64,000 nucleotides of DNA, taken from the NCBI GenBank assembly GCA_036874045.1, contig CM072343.1, positions 4,980,001 to 5,044,000 of the forward strand, read 5' to 3'. This document shows positions 35,955-48,465 of this stretch, in pieces. The stretch comes from Cymodocea nodosa (taxonomy: Eukaryota; Streptophyta; Magnoliopsida; Alismatales; Cymodoceaceae). Numbering within the stretch: position 1 is the first letter of the stretch; each line of letters starts with the position of its first letter. The notes below the pieces were generated by a model. It saw only the letters and a program-made list of their open reading frames with translations. It did no database searches and was not told where the DNA came from. The translations under genes were made by a program, and so were the position numbers.

Positions 35955-36956
35955 TCATCCCTCCAATCCGACACCCTCCAGCCGTCCGATCTCCTGCAGG
36001 CTCTTCAACAACATTCCTCCCTTCCTCCTCCCTCTGGCGGTGCACTCCCCCTGCACCGCCGTCACGACCGCCGCCGCCACGGTATCGGGCATCTCCGCCG
36101 CCCATTCCCCGGCGTACGCCGCCGCAAGAACGCCAATGGCGCACTCCCGCCCTCTACCGTTAAGCCTCTCCGCCGCCCTCCCTAGCCTGTCCGCCGCGCC
36201 AGAAGTGGCTCTCACCTCCGCGGCTCCCTCAGGAACTGTGCACATAAGCTCCATTGCTGCCAGCGCACGCTCTGCGGCAGTGACGCCAGCGGTTTCGACA
36301 GCCTCGAGGGCGGCAGGGATCCCTCCGGCCTCGACGGCGGGACGGCGGTTGGGCTCGGAGATGACGAGGGCAAGGAGAACCTTGGCGGCTGGACGGGCGG
36401 TGGAGGACTCTAGAAGGGACTCGAGAACCCCGGAGATGAGATCGGGAGGGGGAATGGGAGGTGGGTTTTTGTCGTAGGAAGTAGAGAGGGACTTCTCGAG
36501 GAGACGGAGAGCGGGGAGGCGGTCACCGGACGAGAGGTGAAGGGAGGCGACGTGGAAGGACTCGGAGAGGGTGGTGCAGGTGGTGGTTGAGGAGGGGAGG
36601 GGTTTGGGGTGGCAAAGAGGGAAGCGCCATTGTGTGAAGGATTGAGAGGCGGAGGAGGAGGAAGAAGAGGACGAAGATGGGGGTCGAAGGGGCTGCGGAG
36701 GCGGTGGCGGTGGTAGTGGTGGTGGTGGTGGTGGTGGTGGTGGACGGGGAGGAGAGGAATGCTGTGGTGGTGGTGGAGGAAGAGGAGATGGGGAAGAAGG
36801 TTGAGGGAGGGAGAGGGAGGTGGGACTTGTGATGGGCTGCTGAGCGCAGGAACAGAACATGGCGGCGCAGGAGAAGAGTGGGCGGGAGGGAGATTTGAGC
36901 TTTGGGTGGTTGCTTTTGGACGTTGCGACGGTGGCGGTGTTGTTGGGATCGCTCAT
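35955..36956 (-). CDS. ARM-repeat protein related to the C-terminal half of plant U-box proteins, no U-box
   Basis: A 333-residue intronless frame. The start MSDPNNTATVATSK is chosen at 36956 because the upstream open codons run into a GA-rich leader. Residues about 25-45 hold a cysteine-containing stretch (FSCAAMFCSCAQQ). Residues about 50-105 are proline-rich with runs of 9-10 prolines, followed by a serine run. Residues about 110-170 hold FTQWRFPL and HLSSGDRLPALRLLEKSL. The remainder is armadillo-like helical repeats (AAKVLLALVISEPNRRPAVE, ALAAMELMCTVPEGAAEV) ending in a LLKSLQEIGRLEGVGLEG tail. Relatives in plant U-box E3 ligases such as PUB25-27 carry these repeats after a U-box. Here the U-box is absent, so the protein probably binds partners rather than ubiquitin-conjugating enzymes. 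The frame is intact and GC-rich, and it is the only clearly whole host gene in the window. Confidence 0.8.
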   Translation of the reverse strand: MSDPNNTATVATSKSNHPKLKSPSRPLFSCAAMFCSCAQQPITSPTSLSLPQPSSPSPLPPPPPQHSSPPRPPPPPPPPPLPPPPPPQPLRPPSSSSSSSSSASQSFTQWRFPLCHPKPLPSSTTTCTTLSESFHVASLHLSSGDRLPALRLLEKSLSTSYDKNPPPIPPPDLISGVLESLLESSTARPAAKVLLALVISEPNRRPAVEAGGIPAALEAVETAGVTAAERALAAMELMCTVPEGAAEVRATSGAADRLGRAAERLNGRGRECAIGVLAAAYAGEWAAEMPDTVAAAVVTAVQGECTARGRRKGGMLLKSLQEIGRLEGVGLEG

Positions 36957-37133
36957 GGCGTCCGTGCGTGACGGCGGTGACTTCCGGTGTAAAACTCCGA
37001 ACAACCGGAACCAGAGGTGATAACGGCAGCAATGCGTATGGTATGGAAACAAAGTCTGGGGAATGTGCAGGGAAGGAAGAACAGATGGTAATTGTGAGAG
37101 ACGGATGGAAGTAGTAATGACAGGTGTAAAACA

Positions 37134-37169
<36 letters not shown>
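37134..37169. repeat. CT/GA microsatellite in the leader of the ARM gene
   Basis: A TC dinucleotide run of about 16 units (GA on the gene's strand) lies about 180 bases upstream of the ATG, in the presumed 5' leader or core promoter. GA runs are common in plant core promoters and may bind GAGA-binding (BPC) proteins. A possible TATA-like TTATAAAT lies further upstream near 37238-37246 on the minus strand. Confidence 0.7.
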
Positions 37170-37170
<1 letters not shown>

Positions 37171-38343
37171 AAATAGCATAGATGTGTTAGTTGACAGGGA
37201 AGGGTAGCGGTGTATCTTAGCAAACGAATGACGTTTAAATTTATAATTGTAATTAAATTTTCTATCTTAATATCAACAAAAAGGAAAATGATAGACCCAA
37301 TATGTTGTACCAAAATACCAAATTAATGCTTACCAATCTTGTGTCGAAGGGAACTGCAAATTCCAGTTGTGTAATATTGCTATTATAAATAAAATGCTAC
37401 TATTATAATCATAAATTTTGAGATGAATGTTTCTTACAATTCTTCTATGTTATAGTTTCTTGTTGGAAATATAATCCTATAGTTTCCTGTTTCTTCGAGA
37501 TACCTTAAGATTTTCTTCATTGTACTCTAATGTTTCTATAGACGGTTGTTATAGAAACTGACACTCTTTGTTTATAGAATAGGAAATTTAAGTTTTATCA
37601 TTGTTAGGTATTGTAAAGTACTAATGATACTTTGGTATTTAGCAGGATCACCTAGAACATTGGACACTAGAAAGGGTTGAGTTTATACTTTGCTCCATCC
37701 ATGTGGGCGCACAACAAAATGCCATGGATGTACTTATTATTGAGACAACAAAAGACCAAAATTGTGAGATTTAACTTCAATGCCTTAGGAATTGATAAGA
37801 TAGTTCGAATGCTTATTGGTTTGACAATAAGATTAGATGTTTTCTTGAAATCAATTTCACACATTTAATGATAATCCTTGGTTACAAGACTTACTTTATA
37901 CCCAGAGATTATACAATCTAGATATCTTTTAAATTTCTTGAAAGCTTATTTGCAACCTATGGCACCTACTGTAGTACTTGTCCAGCATGCGAGGGACGAC
38001 TGGTTATATATAGTACGGGGGAGAACTCTAATCAATTATCCTTATTGCGAATCCTCAAGAAAAAGAGGAAAAGAAATGGGTAGGGAGAGAAATAAGAGTC
38101 CCCACCTAGTTTAACTAAGTGTAATGTGACAAACAATGCATGAGTTTACATCTAAAGGATGAAGGCTAAGGTGAATTTAATTAGACAGTTTTAGATAAAT
38201 ATTTTGCATACTCATAGGAAAAATGTTAGATACCTTACACAATTTATTAGCTTATTAGTGGTCCTTAGGTGTAAATGATGAATACTTATACTTGTTATGT
38301 ATGATTAATGTGAAGAGATGAGAAAGTAAGTCTTTAGACTTAC
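37170..38343. other. Intergenic DNA with a possible copia RNase H sliver
   Basis: Upstream region of the ARM gene, then AT-rich DNA. The minus strand near 37465-37530 can be read as KKILRYLEETGNYRIIF, similar to the LKRVLRYLKGT start of copia RNase H, but the match is short. Frames at 37667-37868 and 37878-38114 have no recognisable domain. No host gene is supported. Confidence 0.4.
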
Positions 38344-40383
38344 TGTTTAGAATGAAAAAATATATAATATTAACGTTTAAATGATGGTTAATTGCATAAT
38401 ATTTAGCTTATCATATGAGAATTACGCCATTATATTATAATTATACTGTTATATGCTTTAATGAAAGAATTTGCATAATTTCAAGAAATTAATGTTAATT
38501 AATTACATTTCTGAATTGTCGGTGAATTATAAGCTTTGAAATTCTTAAGTATCCGAATTTTCTGTTATTTTAGAGAGTTATATTACATGTACCAGACAGT
38601 TATGTTTTAAATGCTTAAAGAAAATTTTATTATTTCCTAGAGTACACGTGTTGAGACATCAATGCATAACTTAAGTGAATTTTCGGTAAGTTATCTGGTA
38701 ACTATCTGAAATGCATCTAAGCATTGGATAGTTAGGTTTGTAAGTATCTAAACTCGTTAAGTTAAGATTATGCATGTGTTGAATTTGAATGCTTTATTTT
38801 GTCACGTGAACTGCACATGTATAACTCATTAAGTTAGCATAACTATATGTGTTGAGTTAATTGAATATATACTAAGGTAACGCGTTGTGTTAGTGTTATA
38901 AGCTTATAAGTTATTTCTTTATTACATGTGTTTTATAGTTGAATCAACAAAGTAAGTCCGTTGAGTTAGCTGTAACTCCACAGACTATTTATTTTCTAAT
39001 ATGCCACTATAGCAGTTACAGAAACAGTAAATTCGAAGGAAAATCACGATTACATGTATCACATAGGAATTCACTCGTGGAATAAAAAAGAAATCACCAT
39101 CGTTGATATGAATGAAGGAAATCCAATCGATCATCTAAGCAGAAGCTACAGAAAGAAATATAAAAGAAGGGGAGAAAGATGAAAAAAGTGTGTGTGTAGA
39201 GTGGAGAACCGTGCTAACTACAGGAAGCATCAGAAGTTCCCTAAAGCTCCACACCACCACCAAAATCACCAACCATCAGAGGTCTGTGAGGATACTTTTC
39301 TAATGTCGAGTCGATTCCAAGCCAAACACGGTGATTGACAACTACTATGAGGAGTGATCGCGTCGTATGAAGGGAAGCCATTTTCACCAAGCAGCGACTC
39401 ATATCTCAAGAGATTGTAAAACTTCTAGCCTTGGTTTTGGGTTGATGCTAGTATGCTGAAGAGGAGATCATCTTACAATTTTTGATTCATGATTCTATAG
39501 GGAGATGAGGCAAGATTGTAAGTGATTAAGTTTTCAGTGGTGTAATCGTGTTGCATGTAGTGACAGAAGTTTTTACTATCAATAGAGATTTTTACATTTC
39601 ACCTTTCGTTCATCTTCAGGAACATATCAAAACAAAAATACCAAAAACAACAAATTATCTGTGTTTACATTTAGTATTAAAGTGTTGTATTGTTTGTTTT
39701 GTATCGTGATTAATGTTATCATTATTAGTATTGTGAATGTTTTATGTTTGTTTGATTCAGAAAATAAAAAATAGTTTTATTGTTTACTGAAATTGATTCG
39801 TTCCAGATACTTAAAGATTTTAATGGTTACTGTTTGAAATATCTGAATGTTAGTGTTGCTTAATGATAAATCTAATATTAACTAATATTAAAGAGCTTAA
39901 TTGATGTTATTTACATTTTGTGGAACTGCCCAATGGTTAGCTGAATTCCTTTGTAAATAACAGTATTTAACTGGAAAGGTAGGCTCATGGAGTAACTTAA
40001 GTCCACAAGGTTAGTCCATTGAGTTAACTATAACTCCACGAACTAAGTCCATTGTGTTAACTGTAACTCAATAGAGTGCTTAACTAAACACATATAAACT
40101 CCAATATAAAAATCGAAACAGTACACAATTCTTACTCAATCTCTATGGGATCGACTTGTACTTGCACACAAATACAATATACACTGTGCACTTGCAGTTA
40201 AAAATACAAATTGAATTTAATATCTAATTTGTGTGAAAGGTTGCTTGTTTACTTCTAAAAGTAATTATTGATATAAGCATAAAAACAAATTAAACAAGTT
40301 TTCTAACACCGCTATATAAACAAGTTTTCTAACACCGCTGTATAAACAAGTTTAAGATTTAACTTTTCACAACAATACAAGTT
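38344..40383 (+). repeat. 5' LTR of the plus-strand gypsy element
   Basis: It matches 4847-6982 along its length, including the TATA-like AATATAAAAG near 39158-39167 and the antisense open frame starting at 39402. Near its 3' edge a tandem copy of ATAAACAAGTTTTCTAACAC is present (about 40292-40345), just before the primer site. Confidence 0.85.
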
Positions 40384-40489
40384 TTCTAGTGCCGTTGTTG
40401 GAGATTGAGAAGCTAAGCAATTGTGAATGCTGTTTTGTTTTAATAATAGAAGGAGTGTTGTGTGTTTTATTTTATAATTGAGAATATGG

Positions 40490-41215
40490 AATATGCTTAC
40501 GCTCAAAGATTTCTGAAACCTGTAGTTAGCATATGTGAATTTTGCAATTTGGAAGGTCACGACATCTCTGATTGTTAGAAACTAAGATGATTGCAGGTGG
40601 TTAGATTACATGAACAACAAATGAATTATATTCAATATAATAGAGCTGAGTATGAGAATCCTATAATTTACCCAACTAATGGTTAGCTTAGAATGTGTAA
40701 TATGTTGAGAGACAATGAAGATTGGGATAGGTATGACAGACTAGAGCGAAGCTTAGACCAAAACATGGACAAACTAGAACAATACATGTGTTAGCAACAA
40801 GAAGTCAACCAATTAAACTGTAGGGAAGAATATACAGAACCTAAAATTGATGTCATATACGAAACAAAAAAAACAATAATGAAAATTGATCAAAAATTGA
40901 ATGCAATGAGATTAGATGATTTGGAAAGAAAACTAAAAGCATTGGATGAATTTACAATGAAATTACAAGTTATGCAATAAGAAAACACAAATGAAAACTT
41001 TAATGTTACAGATTTGCATAATTTGCAAGATATACAGATAAAAGAAAATACCAATGCAATAGAATTTAAAGAATGTAAGTTAAAACTAAAAATAGTTGAA
41101 GATCATAATCACGAAAATGAAATACAAGAACATCATGACAGTAATGAAAATCTAGAAGATGTATGTATAACATTAAGATCTGAAACTGATATACTACCAA
41201 GAAAGTAATATGAAG
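40490..41215 (+). pseudogene. Gag-like region with zinc knuckle (fossil, copy 2)
   Basis: Plus-strand copy of 20337-21180: CEFCNLEGHDISDC knuckle near 40534-40575, then the coiled-coil stretch with DRLERSLDQNMDKLEQ. Broken. Confidence 0.75.
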
Positions 41216-41475
41216 GTGGATAAGAACAAAATTCAAAATGATAATGAAAATGTAATATATGAAAACATAGAAATCAATGAAGAAAAATTTGAATCTGAAA
41301 ATGAGATTAAAAATGATTGACCAAATGAAATGAAAGACAAAGAATCTTGTAAATCACAATCATTATCACCCTATCCTAAAAGATTACAACAAACATTTCT
41401 TGAAAAAAAGAAAAAATTAGAGAAATTTTTGAAAAAGTACAAGTTAACATTCCTTTGTTAGACTTATTGTAGAAA

Positions 41476-42530
41476 ATGCTACATTGTGCTAAATTTCTTA
41501 AGGATTGTTGTACTAAGAAAAGAGAGCAAAAAGTTTTAAGGAAAGTTTTTTTAGCTAAGCAAAGTAGTTCCTTATTTCTACCACAAATTCCTAAAAAGTT
41601 ATCTGATCTTGGAATCCTTGTTATATCATGCACTATAGGAAATACCATTCTAGAAAGAACTTTAATAGATCTAGGTGTAGGTATAAATATTATGCCGAGT
41701 GATATATTTACATCCTTAGGATTAGAAGACTTAATCCCTACTAGGACTGTTATTCAATTAGCTGAAAGAAGTATAAGATACTCTAGAAGAAAAATAGAGG
41801 ATGTCTTAATTAAAATCAAAAACTTCATATATCCTATTGATATTGTGATTTTGGATTCCCAACAAATTAAGCATCAAAATCATGATACATCTTTAATTTT
41901 GGGAAGACCATTCTTAGCAACATCAGGGGTTGTTATAAATTGTAAAACTGGAGTGATGAAGTTAGCATATGATAATGAGGATACTCAATTAAATATTTTC
42001 AAACTAGAAAAGTTTGAGGAGTTAGAAATGTCCTTACATACTATAGACCTTTTAGAGGATGAATGAGATATGCTAGATGATGTGATTTAAGAAGAATTAA
42101 ATAGGCAACTAAACTTTGAAACTTTAGAAGTATGTGAAAGCATAAATGTAGAAGGAGATCAAGAAGATGAAAATGTTCAATTAGAAGCTCTAGCTTCTGA
42201 TGGTCAACATTTAGATTTAAAACCTTTACCTCTTGAATTAACCTACATATTTTTGGAAGAAAAATAAACATGTCCAATCATTATTGCTTTAGATTTAAAA
42301 GAGGATCAAATTTCTAAATTAAAAGATGTAGTAAAAACTTATAAAGAGGTAATAGGATGGACTATGATTGATATAAAAGAGTTAAGTGCAACTTTATGCT
42401 GTCATCACATATATTTAGAAGAGAATGCTAAACCAGTTAGAATTCCTGAGAGGAGATTAAATTCAAACCTTAAAGAAGTAGTTAGGAAGGAAATAGTGAA
42501 ATGGTTAGATAATAACTATGTATAATATAG
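41476..42530 (+). pseudogene. Gypsy protease and start of RT linker (fossil, copy 2)
   Basis: The 41476-42066 frame has TLIDLGVGINIM and LILGRPFLATSGVVINCKTG. The region that follows matches the acidic linker and the KPVRIPERRLN segment before RT near 42430-42465. RT, RNase H and integrase are not found after it. Confidence 0.85.
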
Positions 42531-42727
42531 TAAGTAGAAAAATATAAAAAAAAAGAAAGAAAAAAAATGTAAGTTTAATTATAGTTAGTAGTGTCATAGA
42601 GTTATTACTTAACTTAACGAACTTAGTCCATTGAGTTATGACCTAACTCCACGAGGGTAAGTAAGTAGCTATGTTAATTTTATCTTTGTTAAATTTTTGT
42701 TTATGTTATACAGAATCACAACAGATG

Positions 42728-43850
42728 GAACAGATGGATGCACTGAGGGAAGTACTAAGTAACTTATCAACTAAAGATCTGTGTAGATTGTGTTGTGTCA
42801 AAAGAAATTAAAGACTATGTTAGAGAAAAATATTTTCATAGACTACAAGCTGCAAAAATGACTAAGATTAGAGATGGATTTTTGTGGAAGTCATTTAATC
42901 GTAGTTTAATCAGCTATGGATATTTAAATATGGAAGAAAATGCTGGAATTCCACCCAATACATTAGAAGGAATAGATCATATTATGGGGATAGATGAATG
43001 ATTAATTATTTATAAAACCAAACCAAGGTATGTAATTCTGTTACCCGATATTTTGATTAGAAATCCTATCACTAGAGAAGAATGGAATATAGGAAATCCA
43101 AATAGATTTGAAGTGTCAACTGAAAATTGTAGGTTAGCTTTAACATTTTCTAATAAAAATTTGATCATTCTTGAAAAATTGTATTATTGGAGACCAACTG
43201 GAAATTGGAATGAGGATTTATGCTTAAGTATATATAATTTTCTAAATAAATCTTGGACTGAAAATATTATGATATATCTAGGACAGAAAACATTAATTAA
43301 CAACATACATGTCATACTTGATGGATATATATTTTTAGTGTCAGATATATCAATTACATTTAGATCTAATTTATACATAGTAAGCATAGATAGTTATGAT
43401 AAGGACTTTATAGAAATATTGCCTATACCGAGTGATATAGCTAAACCACCGTCTGTAGAATATGATAAAATTTAATTAGGAATGTTGTATACTGAATATG
43501 ATGATCCTACTTTATGTCTGATAAGATGGTGGGATGAATTGATGAAATTTCAAATATGGATTATAAAAGACCTAAATGAATGGAAGTGGGAAAAGGAATA
43601 TATTGAAATAGATGTAGAAATAGAAACAACTACATTATCTTGGAACAGAAAATGATCCCTTTCTGCATTTCATTTCATTAATGAAAATACACTTATATTT
43701 AGTATTGATAATATACTACAAGTTTACAAATTTAAAAGGAAAGTAGACTGCATTAAAATAGAATTAATAGCAAGAAGAATTATGCCTAAAAAGTTTGCTT
43801 GGACTGACATGTTTATTCCATTTGTTGCTACTTTTCAATCATGTTCTTAA
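42728..43850 (+). pseudogene. F-box-type reading frame carried by the gypsy element (copy 2)
   Basis: Second copy of 10177-11314. The F-box starts at 42728 (MEQMDALREVLSNLSTKDLC). The rest has KEIKDYVREKYFHRLQAAKM, YWRPTGNWNEDLC, DLYIVSIDSYDK and RRIMPKKFAWTDMFIPF. It ends at 43850, at the same relative place as copy 1. The two copies differ by many substitutions yet keep the same length and motifs. Broken, with few breaks. Confidence 0.8.
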
Positions 43851-45645
43851 ATTGTGATTCTGTACTTTTAATGTTGTGTGTACTCTATATTTATTTTTAG
43901 AAAAAAAACAAAATATCAATCTAGTTTGCTGGTATCTATTCTAGGAAACCAATTGATTTGCTTGTGAGCCACCATAGGCATAGGAGCCTAGGTTCCACAT
44001 AAGACACTGATTTAACAATTTATATTTTGTTATTTTGTTATATATTCTTCTTTTATTTGTGAATGAAAAGTTTTTCAGAATCGAAAGTCAGAAGATATTG
44101 AAGGAGATACAAAAGAATAAGGTATGTAATTGATTACTTATCCTAAATTTACATTTAAACTCAGTTTGTGGAGTTATTCATTAACTCAACGAATTAAGTT
44201 CGTTGAGTTAGGTGCTAAGTCAACGAAACAATATTCATGCCTACTAACATTTATTGTATTTACTGTAAAATCTTTTACATTGAGGACAATGCAAAATGTA
44301 GGTATGGGGGGAGGTAATTAGATTAAAAGCTAAGTAATTTCGTTAATTAGAGGAATTAGAATGGTGCTGCAAAGTTTTGTGGAAATTGAACATTTTTTTT
44401 TATGAATTTGCTGTAACTAAATGAAATTTCCTGTAACTATCTGATAATTGAGACTGTTAAATTTTTAAGAACTATAACTGCTTGAATGTTATATTTAGAA
44501 TCTTATATAAGATGCTACAAATTCTACTATTAATACAAATCTAGATATAGTATCTTATGTTTTTGCTGAATTTTATGAGTTTAATAGTTTCATGATTTTA
44601 AAAAGAAATCAGAATGCTTAATTGAAACACAGTAAATTATCTGAAATCCTAAAAGAGCTGAAATGTCGATTTTTGGATTAAATAAAATACATATGATCAA
44701 TGATACATTTAATTTGATTGATTAAACTTGTAGAATGATTTATGTGTAAATCTTATTAAACTACAGAAAAAGTATGAGCTTATTGATATAGATTAATATT
44801 TTCAGTAAATAATAGAAGTAGGATTATATGAGATTTGTGTTTTATTGCATCTGTATTAATGAAATACGAATATATATTGTGTTGAAAAGAAGAAAAGAGG
44901 AAAAAAGAGAGAAAAACTTTGAGAGTTTATTGACTTGTTTGATCATGAGCATTTTGTACTTAAGTAGATAGGTATGTAAGGATTGTTGACCTAAAAAAGG
45001 ACTATTTAAATCTGGCAACCTAAGATCCTGATCAGATCTAGGATTGTTGACTGAAAGTTTGATATATGGGTACACTAGAAAGCTCTTATATGATTCAAGC
45101 TTTTCAAATTAACTTTTAAAGTACAAATATGCATATACTGTTCTGAAAAGATAAAAGTGTTTTGTGAAATACAGAAATCTTTTGAATCAAGTATATTTTA
45201 TGTTATCTAAGATTATTGAAGTATGAATCTAGATTAGATTTTTGAAGTTGTTTATTTGAGATACAATACATTATTCTACTTGTTTTAATCACATTGAGTT
45301 GGATTGTGTTTTGATTCGTATGTAGTTGAAATTTATTTTGGAAATTATATTGGAAAATTTAGGATAACAGATGTTTGAAAAGAAAAAAAAAGATAATATA
45401 ATTACCACCTATGTGATGCTAATATATTTTATATGTAATTTACATATGTTTTAAATATATTTGCAGGTTGAAGAGGAGAAAACAACGTTAAAATAGATTA
45501 CTGAATTAATATAGAATATCTTTATAGTAATCTAATTTATGTATTCTAAAGAAAAATATGAAGAATTAATTCTAACACTTTAGAAAGACCAACTAGTTAG
45601 ATCTTAGTTTGCTAAGGGACTAGCAAAATTTAAGTATGGGGGAAG
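43851..45645 (+). other. 3' non-coding region of the plus-strand gypsy element
   Basis: No gene is seen. Two G-rich motifs (TATGGGGGGAGG at 44302-44313 and TATGGGGGAAG at 45635-45645) occur. The second is the polypurine tract for plus-strand priming next to the LTR; the first is a near copy 1.3 kb upstream, perhaps a former or secondary tract. 44940-45085 is the block also found in copia at 28850-28980. Confidence 0.65.
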
Positions 45646-46917
45646 TGTTTAGAATGAAAAAGTGCATAATATTAACGCTTAAATAATGGTTAATTGCATA
45701 ATATTTAGCTTATCATATGAAAATTACGCCATTATGTTATAATTACACTGTTATATGCTTTAATGAAAGAATCTACATAATTTCAAGGAATTAACATTAA
45801 TTAAGTATATTTCTGAAATGTCGGTGAATTACAGGCTTTGAAATTCTTAAGTATCTAAATTTTCTGTTATTTTGGAGAGTTATATTGCATGTACTAGACA
45901 GTTATGTTTTAAATGCTTAAAGAAAATTTTATTATTTCCTAGAGTACACATGTTGAAACATCAATGCATGACTTAAGTAAATTTTCGGTATGTTATCTGG
46001 TAATTATTTGAAATGCATCTGAGCATCGGATAATTAGGTTTGTAAGTATCCGAAATATTTAAACTCGTTAAGTTAAGATTATGCATGTGTTGAATTTGAA
46101 TGCTTTATTATGTCACGTGAACTGCACATGTATAACTCGTTAAGTTAGCATAACTATACGTATTGAGTCATTTGAATATACATTAAGGTAACATGTTGTG
46201 TTAGTGTTATAAGCTTATAAGTTATTTCTTTATTGCACGTGTTTTATTGTTGAATCAACAAAGTAAGTCTGTGGAGTTAGCTGTAACTCCACAAACCATT
46301 TATTTTCTAATATGCCACTATAGTAGTTGTAGAAACAGGAAATTCGAAGGAAAACCACGATTGTACGTATCACGTAGGAATTCACTCATGGAATGAAGAA
46401 GAAATCACCTTCGTTGATATGAATGAAGGAAATCCAATCGATCATCTAAGCAGAAGCAGTTACTATGGAAAGAAATATAAAAGAAGAGGAGAAAGATGAA
46501 GAAAGTGTGTGTGTAGAGTGGAGAACTACACTAATTGCAAGAAGTGTGGGAAGTTCCTTGAAGCTCCACACCACCACCAAAATCACCAACCATTGGCGGT
46601 CTGTGAGGATACTTTCCTGATGTTGGGTCAATTTCGAGCCAAACACGGTGACTGACAACCATTGTGAGGAGTGATCGCATCATGGGAAGAGAAGTCATTT
46701 TCACCAAGCATCGACTCATATCTCAGGAGATCGTAAAACTTCTAGCCTTGGTTTTGGGTTGACGCTAGTATGCTGAAGAGGAGGTCATCTTACAATTCTT
46801 GATTCGTGATTCTATAGGGAGAGGAGGCAAGATTGTAAGTGATTAAGTTTTTAGTGGTGTAATCGCGTCGCATGTAGTGATAGAAGTTTTTACTATCGAT
46901 AGAGATTTTTACATTTT
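45646..46917 (+). repeat. 3' LTR (5' part) of the plus-strand gypsy element
   Basis: It begins TGTTTAGAATG after the purine tract and matches 4847-6130 and 38344-39600. It includes the antisense frame 46531-46719. At about 46917 it passes directly into copia LTR sequence of the opposite orientation. Confidence 0.85.
46531..46719 (-). other. Antisense open frame inside gypsy LTR (copy 5)
   Basis: 62 codons; starts MSRCLVKMTSLP and contains HRVWLEIDPTSGK and HRPPMVGDFGG. Antisense to the LTR, like the other copies. Function unknown. Confidence 0.35.
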
Positions 46918-47164
46918 ACACAAGAGGTGGGGTGAATTGTGTTTCTCAACATTTTCTAATTATAATTGAAACTTCAAAACTCAAAAATAAGTGAAGACAC
47001 TGTTTTCATAAAAGCATTTTATTCAAGGTTTCAATTACAATATACAATTCAATTCTCCTCAGAAATTGTAGATGCAATTATATATCGACACCATATTTCA
47101 TCTATACAATTTCATAACTACAAATAGAGAAAACTAATTTGCGGAATTTAAAACATTTCTCCCT

Positions 47165-47226
47165 GTTTGAGATCTTTCTTCTTCTTCTTCTTCTCTTTCT
47201 TCTTCTTCTTCTTCTCTTTCTTCTTC
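47165..47226. repeat. CTT/TTCTTC microsatellite
   Basis: A run of TTCTTCTTC interrupted by TCTTTC lies inside the copia LTR. Confidence 0.8.
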
Positions 47227-47230
47227 AACA

Positions 47231-47485
47231 ATTCTTCAATGACGAATATCTAGTCTTTCTCTACTTCACTGAATTTGCTTTCTTCTAATAATTCAAATCT
47301 TCAGTGACATAAATCTTACCTTTTTCTGCTTCACTGAATTTTCTTCCCTCTAATACTTCAAATCTTTAGTGACATATATCTCACCCTTTTTTGCTTCATT
47401 GAATTTTCTTCCACCTAAGACTTCAAATCTTTAGTGACATATATCTCACCTTTTTCTACTTCACTAAATTTTCTTCCACTTGAGA
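47231..47485. repeat. ~65-bp tandem repeat in copia LTR
   Basis: Four units start near 47231, 47291, 47356 and 47421, each with CTTCAAATCTTTAGTGACAT and TTCACTGAATTTTCTTCC variants. The units diverge gradually from right to left. Confidence 0.8.
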
Positions 47486-48465
47486 GCTTTTCCCCGAAGA
47501 GGTGTTTTTGATCCCTGAAAAGATTTTTCGTTTGGTGTGTAGGAATAACTGATCAACGAGAATTTTATGCATTTTATATTGTATCTTCATTTCATGCATA
47601 TCCTCCATGTTTAATCACTATTAGTTTTTCACTTCTTCACGTCTTTTCTTTTTCCTTCATCAAAATACACACGTTTTGACCTACATTTACATTCGAATTT
47701 TCTTTAATCATCAATCTTGGATCTCTGAAAAATTTCCTACAAAATAATATTTCTCATCCAAAATCTTTCATCAAGTGTAATAAGAAGTCATTACTTTAAT
47801 GTTAACTAAATGAGTAAACAAGTAGATATGTAACTTAACGTTTCTAACTTAATGAGTTCCTCATGTGCCAACTCACGTGACAAGTAATGTAGCTAACTCA
47901 ACGAACTAAGTCTGTGGTGTTACACTAACTCAACGAACCATCTCCGTGGTGTTACGATAACTCAACGAACCATCTTCATTGTATTACAGATAACTCAACG
48001 AACCAGTAATAAACAAATGCTTTTATAATAAGAATTTTACCACGTGCAAAAATAACAACTTAAGTTTTATAACGCTAACCTAACGCGTTGCCTTAGTGTT
48101 CAATATAGCAACTCAACGCGTTTAGTTATGTTAACTTAATGAGTTAAACATGTGCACCTCACGTGATACAATATAACATTCGTAACTTATAATTTCACCA
48201 CGTGTACAACATTAACTTAACGAGTTCGTCTCTTCTTTTACTCACTAACTTAACGAGATCTCATGTGACCTATTTTAACCTTTAAGCCTCTAACTTAACG
48301 AGTTCTCACGTAATCTCTATACAAATAACACTCTAACGAGTTGTCTAAATGTGCATTGTTCATGATACAGAAGATATAACTTTAAAACATATCATGCTTT
48401 TCAATAAAAACACACGTTAACTTAACGTTTAGTTAAATGAGAAATTAATGCAATGAAACGACTAG

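Larger units (their letters stand above)
38344..46917 (+). mobile_element. Athila-like Ty3/gypsy element with F-box frame, plus strand
   Basis: Same family as the 7817-23402 element. 5' LTR 38344-~40383 (begins TGTTTAGAATG), decayed tRNA-Asp primer site 40388-40405, zinc-knuckle gag-like region, protease, the beginning of RT, F-box-type frame, 3' non-coding region, purine tract TATGGGGGAAG ending at 45645, and 3' LTR from 45646 to about 46917, where copia LTR sequence begins. No matching 5-bp duplication could be paired because the right edge is lost. It is shorter than its relative and broken in many places. Confidence 0.88.

Noticed and set aside
36523-37134. 203-codon serine/threonine/proline-rich frame overlapping the ARM gene
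   Set aside because: It is a frame-shifted reading of the proline-rich part of the ARM gene, in which CCN codons become CCA/CAC/ACC-type codons.
37440-37540. Copia RNase H remnant
   Set aside because: Only a short peptide match; not enough to call an element, mentioned only as a possibility in the intergenic entry.
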